From contig DEBI01000081.1 of assembly GCA_002348465.1 (NCBI GenBank), positions 1 through 8,827 on the forward strand: a stretch of DNA of 8,827 nt. Direction: 5' to 3'. The stretch comes from Gemmatimonadales bacterium UBA2960. GTDB lineage: Bacteria > Gemmatimonadota > Gemmatimonadetes > Longimicrobiales > Gaopeijiaceae. Both the position numbers and the translations under genes were made by a program. How positions within the stretch are numbered: position 1 is the first letter of the stretch; each line of letters starts with the position of its first letter. Below the pieces are notes generated by a model. It had not been told where the DNA came from and did no database searches. It saw only the letters and a list, made by a program, of their open reading frames with translations. Positions 5,748 to 8,827 of the stretch are shown here, in pieces.

Positions 5748-7967
5748 ATGACGATTCAGGAGACCCAAGGGGGGCACAGATGGGGCACCGCGCCGGTGTT
5801 CCTCGCGAGTGTCAGCACGATCTTGGGTGCAGTCATGTTCCTGCGCTTCGGATATGCAGTGGGGCATACTGGCTTAGTCGGTGCGATCCTCATCATCCTG
5901 CTCGGGCATATGGTCACCGTCCCGACTGCATTAGCGATCGCAGAGATCTCGACGAACCGGCGGGTCGAGGGCGGGGGTGAGTACTTTATCATTTCTCGCT
6001 CGTTCGGCATCACGATCGGTGGTGCCATCGGGATCAGTCTTTACATGTCGCAGGCGATCTCTGTCGCGTTTTACATGATCGCCTTCGCGGAGGCATTCCA
6101 ACCCTTCACCTCGAGCTTTGAGGAGTTGTTTGGAATTTCCTTTGATCCACGATTCATCTCCCTCCCCGCCACTCTGATTCTCGTCGGGGTTGTGCTCCGA
6201 AAGGGAGCGGACCTAGGGGTCAAGGCGCTTTGGGTAGTCGCGGGAGTGCTAGGCCTTTCGCTCGCGATGTTTTTTGCTGGGTCCGGGCCAGCGCCGATGC
6301 GACCGGAGTCGATTAATATGTTCTCCGAACTCGACGACCCGGACACGTTCATGTTGGTCTTCGCGATCGTTTTCCCTGCGTTCACCGGTATGACCGCAGG
6401 AGTTGGGCTCTCGGGTGATTTAGCCCAGCCCCGGAAATCAATTCCGACGGGGATTATCACTGCGACATTCACCGGTATGCTTGTTTACATCCTAGTGGTG
6501 CTGAAGCTCGCTTCGTCGGTGTCGTCGGAAGGCTTGGCGGGGAACTATCTCATCATGAGCGATATCGCGGCCTGGGGGCCGATTATCCCGATCGGATTAG
6601 CCTGCGCTACAATCTCGTCAGCAATCGGCTCCATTTTGGTCGCTCCCCGGACCCTTCAGGCACTCGGGAGCGACTCGGTCATTCCGCGTTCCCACCTGAA
6701 CGCATACGTCGCCGAGGGAGTAGGTGAGACGAACGAGCCACGGAACGCGACGCTTGTGACCTCCGGGATCGCTATCGTCTTCGTAATGCTCGGTAACGTA
6801 GACATGGTTGCTCGGATCGTGTCTATGTTCTTCATGGTGACGTACGGGGCCCTCTGCGCTATTTCGTTTTTAGAGCACTTTGCAGCCCGGCCGTCCTATC
6901 GACCGAGCTTCAGGTCAAAATGGTACCTAAGCCTGCTGGGGGCCGTGATGTGCTTGGTCCTCATGCTCCAAATGGATCTTTTCTTCGCTGTATGCGCGAT
7001 ACTGGTCATGGCCTCACTCTATGAGGGCATCCGCCGGAGCCGAGAGGGACAGCCTGACCTCGCTCAGATCTTTCAGGGGGTGATGACCCAGCTCACCCGC
7101 CATATGCATATCCGGCTACAGAAGACGCCCCTGAACGATTGGCGTCCAAGTGTGATCTCTATTTCGTCGCGAACCTTCGACCGATCAGCCCCGCTTCAGT
7201 TCCTTGAATGGCTCTGCGACCGCTACGGATTTGGAACGTATTTTCACTACATCGAGGGACGCCTTGACCAAAAGAACTATGAAGCAAGTCAGGAGGTACG
7301 TGAAAGGCTGATTGAGGTGGTGCACCAAAGGAAGGGGGCTATCTACATGGACGCCGTCATCAGCCCCTCTATGACGTCAGCGCTTGGTCAGGGACTCCAG
7401 ATGCCAGGAATCTCTGGCATGTCGAACAATGCATTGCTACTGGAGTTCGGGGGACACGATGGTCCTGAAGTCATAGAGGAAGTGGTAGATGGCATACTCA
7501 TGGCAGGTGTTCCTGGCATGGATCGACTCGTGCTGCGACATGGCGACAACTTCTTCGGGGCTAGGAAAAGCATCCATATCTGGCTGACTTGGCATGACCC
7601 GCAGAATGCGAACCTGATGATCCTCCTCTCATACATCCTCCTCGGTCACAAGGACTGGGAGGGAGCAGAGGTGAGCATCTTCGCGGCCTACCCGCAGGAG
7701 GAGGTGAGGGAGCGTCGAGAAGAGATCAAAGGGATGATTTCTGAAGGACGCTTGCTCATAAGTGAGAAGAACGTACGCGTCATTCCTACGGACGGGACCA
7801 TAAATTTCGAACGACTGGTAGAAGCCCGTTCCTCAGAGGCCGACCTGGTCATGATTGGGTTCGAGAATAGCCGCCTCCGTCTTAAGAGAGCTGAAGTTTT
7901 CTCCGAGTTCCCTGAGCTTCGTGATGTACTCTTCGTGTCCGCAGAGGAAACGATTTTCATCGACTGA
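5748..7967 (+). CDS. SLC12-like cation-chloride cotransporter
   Basis: Membrane transporter of 739 residues in the APC superfamily. It resembles the cation-chloride cotransporter (SLC12/NKCC/KCC) family along its whole length. The core (about 14-425) has roughly 12 helices: helix 1 with ILGAVMFLRFGYAVGHTG (25-42), then VEGGGEYFIISRSFG (73-87), the family hallmark FPAFTGMTAGVGLSGDL (209-225) followed by QPRKSIPTG, helix 8 with ATISSAIGSILVAPRTLQAL (287-306), and SKWYLSLLGAVMC before the last helices. Tyr79, Pro210 and Thr213 align with the potassium site, and Ser290-Ser291 with the serine pair of the NKCC sodium site. The cytosolic domain (about 460-739) shows the family features LNDWRPSV (462-469) and IHIWLTWHD (609-617). 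By family it should move chloride with potassium and/or sodium; the substrate here is inferred. It has its own leader and is flanked by the tRNA and a small membrane-protein gene. Confidence 0.92.
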   Translation: MTIQETQGGHRWGTAPVFLASVSTILGAVMFLRFGYAVGHTGLVGAILIILLGHMVTVPTALAIAEISTNRRVEGGGEYFIISRSFGITIGGAIGISLYMSQAISVAFYMIAFAEAFQPFTSSFEELFGISFDPRFISLPATLILVGVVLRKGADLGVKALWVVAGVLGLSLAMFFAGSGPAPMRPESINMFSELDDPDTFMLVFAIVFPAFTGMTAGVGLSGDLAQPRKSIPTGIITATFTGMLVYILVVLKLASSVSSEGLAGNYLIMSDIAAWGPIIPIGLACATISSAIGSILVAPRTLQALGSDSVIPRSHLNAYVAEGVGETNEPRNATLVTSGIAIVFVMLGNVDMVARIVSMFFMVTYGALCAISFLEHFAARPSYRPSFRSKWYLSLLGAVMCLVLMLQMDLFFAVCAILVMASLYEGIRRSREGQPDLAQIFQGVMTQLTRHMHIRLQKTPLNDWRPSVISISSRTFDRSAPLQFLEWLCDRYGFGTYFHYIEGRLDQKNYEASQEVRERLIEVVHQRKGAIYMDAVISPSMTSALGQGLQMPGISGMSNNALLLEFGGHDGPEVIEEVVDGILMAGVPGMDRLVLRHGDNFFGARKSIHIWLTWHDPQNANLMILLSYILLGHKDWEGAEVSIFAAYPQEEVRERREEIKGMISEGRLLISEKNVRVIPTDGTINFERLVEARSSEADLVMIGFENSRLRLKRAEVFSEFPELRDVLFVSAEETIFID
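7401..7420. repeat. Inverted repeat inside the transporter gene
   Basis: ATGCCAG (7401-7407) and CTGGCAT (7414-7420) are perfect inverted arms around six bases. They encode MPGISGM in the cytosolic domain, and a related MAGVPGM is encoded about 100 bases later. Probably a by-product of coding, though a hairpin in the mRNA is possible. Confidence 0.3.
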
Positions 7968-8027
7968 CGTAGACGAGTTCGAGTCAATTGAGACAGGATC
8001 TTTGGCGCCATTGCGTCACTCCTGAGG

Positions 8028-8041
8028 GATTTTCGAAAATC
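8028..8041. repeat. 14-bp perfect palindrome downstream of the transporter
   Basis: GATTTTCGAAAATC is fully self-complementary and lies 60 bases after the transporter stop in a 213-base non-coding gap. It lacks the loop and T-run of an intrinsic terminator, so a protein-binding site is as likely as a termination element. Apart from this and the leader at 8118 I see nothing else in the gap. Confidence 0.35.
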
Positions 8042-8117
8042 GATTGTCACGTTTTGAGCGCGTAAGCCAATGCTCGGCCATCAGGCGGCCACCCCATCCC
8101 ATAAGGACAGATTCTCT

Positions 8118-8180
8118 TTGACAAGCTAGATACCCTTCTGTCATTTGCTGGCAGGTTACACGCCCACGGAGATTTGACCG
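8118..8180 (+). promoter_or_regulatory. Promoter-like leader of the small membrane-protein gene (copy B)
   Basis: This is the second copy of the leader at 5688. TTGACA (8118-8123) is followed at the same distances by TGTCAT (8139-8144) and TCATTT (8141-8146). TGACA and TGTCA again start 20 bases apart as an inverted pair. TGGCAGGT (8149-8156) and ACGGAGATTTGAC (8166-8178) match copy A at 7 of 8 and 12 of 13 positions. GGAG (8168-8171) lies nine bases before ATG 8181. From TTGACA to TCATTT the copies agree at 22 of 29 positions by hand alignment. Small length differences lie only near the ribosome-binding site. Confidence 0.6.
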
Positions 8181-8396
8181 ATGCACAAAATTCAAAACTG
8201 GGAAGGCATGAGTTCTTGGTTGAAGTTTTTTGTCTTCTTCATTCCAATTTGTACAGTCGTCATGCTCGTTATTGGCGTTAGAGAGTATTTATCGGGTGAC
8301 TTAAATAGAGATTATTTTTTCCAACTATTCATGTTTTTCCTTCTGGCATTTTCAATCTTTGGAATGTTTGGTCTGTTTGTAAAAACAGAGCGATAG
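8181..8396 (+). CDS. Small two-helix membrane protein of unknown function
   Basis: I do not recognise this 71-residue protein. It is very hydrophobic, with predicted membrane helices at about 14-33 (LKFFVFFIPICTVVMLVIGV) and 46-67, joined by a short polar loop REYLSGDLNRDYF. The C-terminus KTER is short and charged, and there is no cleavable signal or conserved catalytic motif. Reality of the gene is supported by a strong GGAG site nine bases before ATG 8181 and by the promoter-like leader shared with the transporter. The gene has about 35% GC by hand count, far below its neighbours. Phenylalanine-rich helices explain part of this, but TTT/ATT codon preference suggests possible foreign origin. 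It might be an accessory or regulatory subunit of the neighbouring transporter, by analogy with other small membrane proteins attached to transporters. That is inference only. A start at the internal ATG 8208 is less likely. Confidence 0.72.
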   Translation: MHKIQNWEGMSSWLKFFVFFIPICTVVMLVIGVREYLSGDLNRDYFFQLFMFFLLAFSIFGMFGLFVKTER

Positions 8397-8410
8397 CACC
8401 TGAAAGGTGC
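8396..8410 (+). terminator. Weak hairpin after the small membrane-protein gene
   Basis: GCACCT-GAA-AGGTGC is a perfect six-pair stem starting at the last base of the TAG stop. No T-run follows, so it is at most a weak or factor-assisted terminator. It could instead stabilise the upstream mRNA or attenuate expression of the gene at 8433. Confidence 0.3.
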
Positions 8411-8432
8411 CACCGCTGCCTGAGAAGCTGAC

Positions 8433-8827
8433 ATGAAGAAAGCTCTAGTGCTGTCGCTCGCGTTGATCTCGATCGGACCGATCGCTTTGAAGGGGCAAGA
8501 GGATCTGGCAGGTCATCTGATCCCTGAACAGCCCTTGTTCGAGGTCGTACTAGTCGATGGAACCGTCTTGGTTGGGATCCTCTCGGAGCAATCCGAAGTC
8601 AGGGTGTCACTCATCACCCTCGCTGGGGTGAGGTTCGAACTTCAGAGAAGTGATATCCGGAGTCTCTCTCCTGCTTCAGGGTCGGTGGTCGACAACCAAT
8701 TCTGGAGAGCGGACCCGAGCAGCACTCGGCTTTTCTTCACTACAACCGGCAGATCCCTATCTAGAGGCGAGGGTTATGCAGGTGTATACCTCCTAGTGCT
8801 ACCATTTGCCGCGGTAGGGGTAACCGA
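8433..8827 (+). CDS. Exported protein of unknown function, 3' end outside window
   Basis: The frame is open from ATG 8433 to the window edge, giving 131 residues with no stop. The N-terminus (KK, then hydrophobic ALVLSLALISIGPIALKG) is a signal peptide or anchor, so the protein is exported. Residues 36-78 (FEVVLVDGTVLVGI, later RFELQRSDIRSLSP) look like a small beta-barrel of Sm/SH3 type, where a DGT-x-x-x-G turn is usual. They are followed by NQFWRADPSSTRLFF (88-102) and TGRSLSRGEGYAGVY (105-119), then a hydrophobic stretch LLVLPFAAVGV that may be a membrane segment. From memory, TRLFF...GRSL..GEGY proteins occur as uncharacterised membrane proteins in Gemmatimonadota and Bacteroidota; I cannot verify this here. 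It starts 36 bases after the small membrane-protein gene and may be co-transcribed with it. The CTGACATG around its start also occurs at the transporter start. Confidence 0.8.
   Translation, partial: MKKALVLSLALISIGPIALKGQEDLAGHLIPEQPLFEVVLVDGTVLVGILSEQSEVRVSLITLAGVRFELQRSDIRSLSPASGSVVDNQFWRADPSSTRLFFTTTGRSLSRGEGYAGVYLLVLPFAAVGVT

Noticed and set aside
5756..8050. Reverse-strand reading frames opposite the transporter
   Set aside because: They mirror its codon pattern, have no recognisable domains and lack supporting ribosome-binding sites.
8396..8410. Hairpin as a confident intrinsic terminator
   Set aside because: The stem has only six pairs and is followed by CACCGCTGCC, not a T-run. It is listed only as a low-confidence candidate.

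Overview
The window looks like a chromosomal segment of a free-living bacterium with moderate GC (50-68% in the lines I counted by hand). Every supportable gene is on the + strand. The first two thirds are core housekeeping genes packed end to end. The last gene begins with a signal peptide and resembles short exported proteins I associate, from memory only, with Gemmatimonadota or Bacteroidota. I therefore lean towards a Gram-negative, Gemmatimonadota-like environmental lineage, with low confidence. There is no integrase, transposase, CRISPR array or phage gene.

Region 1 (2-5385) is a seven-gene cluster: der (5' end outside the window), plsY, gpsA, a MerR-type regulator, surE, pcm and a YqaA/DedA-type membrane protein. 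Adjacent genes overlap by 11, 4, 4 and 19 bp or are separated by 25 and 6 bp, which suggests one transcription unit with translational coupling. Functionally it joins ribosome assembly (Der), the first steps of phospholipid synthesis (GpsA makes glycerol-3-phosphate, PlsY acylates it) and stress or repair functions (SurE nucleotidase, Pcm isoaspartate repair). surE must start at a CTG codon at 3314, overlapping the merR stop as CTGA. The nearest conventional start, GTG at 3353, would remove the metal-binding NDDG motif.

Region 2 (5386-5747) has no protein gene. It holds a complete tRNA-Arg (anticodon CCT, 5501-5574), several small inverted repeats, and a promoter-like leader just before the next gene.

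Region 3 (5748-8827) is different in character. It begins with a full-length bacterial relative of the eukaryotic SLC12 cation-chloride cotransporters, carrying both the membrane core and the large cytosolic C-terminal domain. It is followed by an AT-rich (about 35% GC) gene for an unrecognised 71-residue protein with two predicted membrane helices, and then by a secreted or membrane-anchored protein of unknown function that runs off the right edge. The transporter and the small membrane protein are each preceded by a closely similar leader of about 65 bp: TTGACA, then CTGTCATTT at fixed distance, TGG-AGGT, then ACGGAGAT-TGAC just before the ATG. TGACA and TGTCA form an inverted pair across the putative promoter. 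This shared leader is the most interesting signal in the window. It suggests the ion transporter and the small membrane protein are co-regulated, and the small protein may be an accessory of the transporter.
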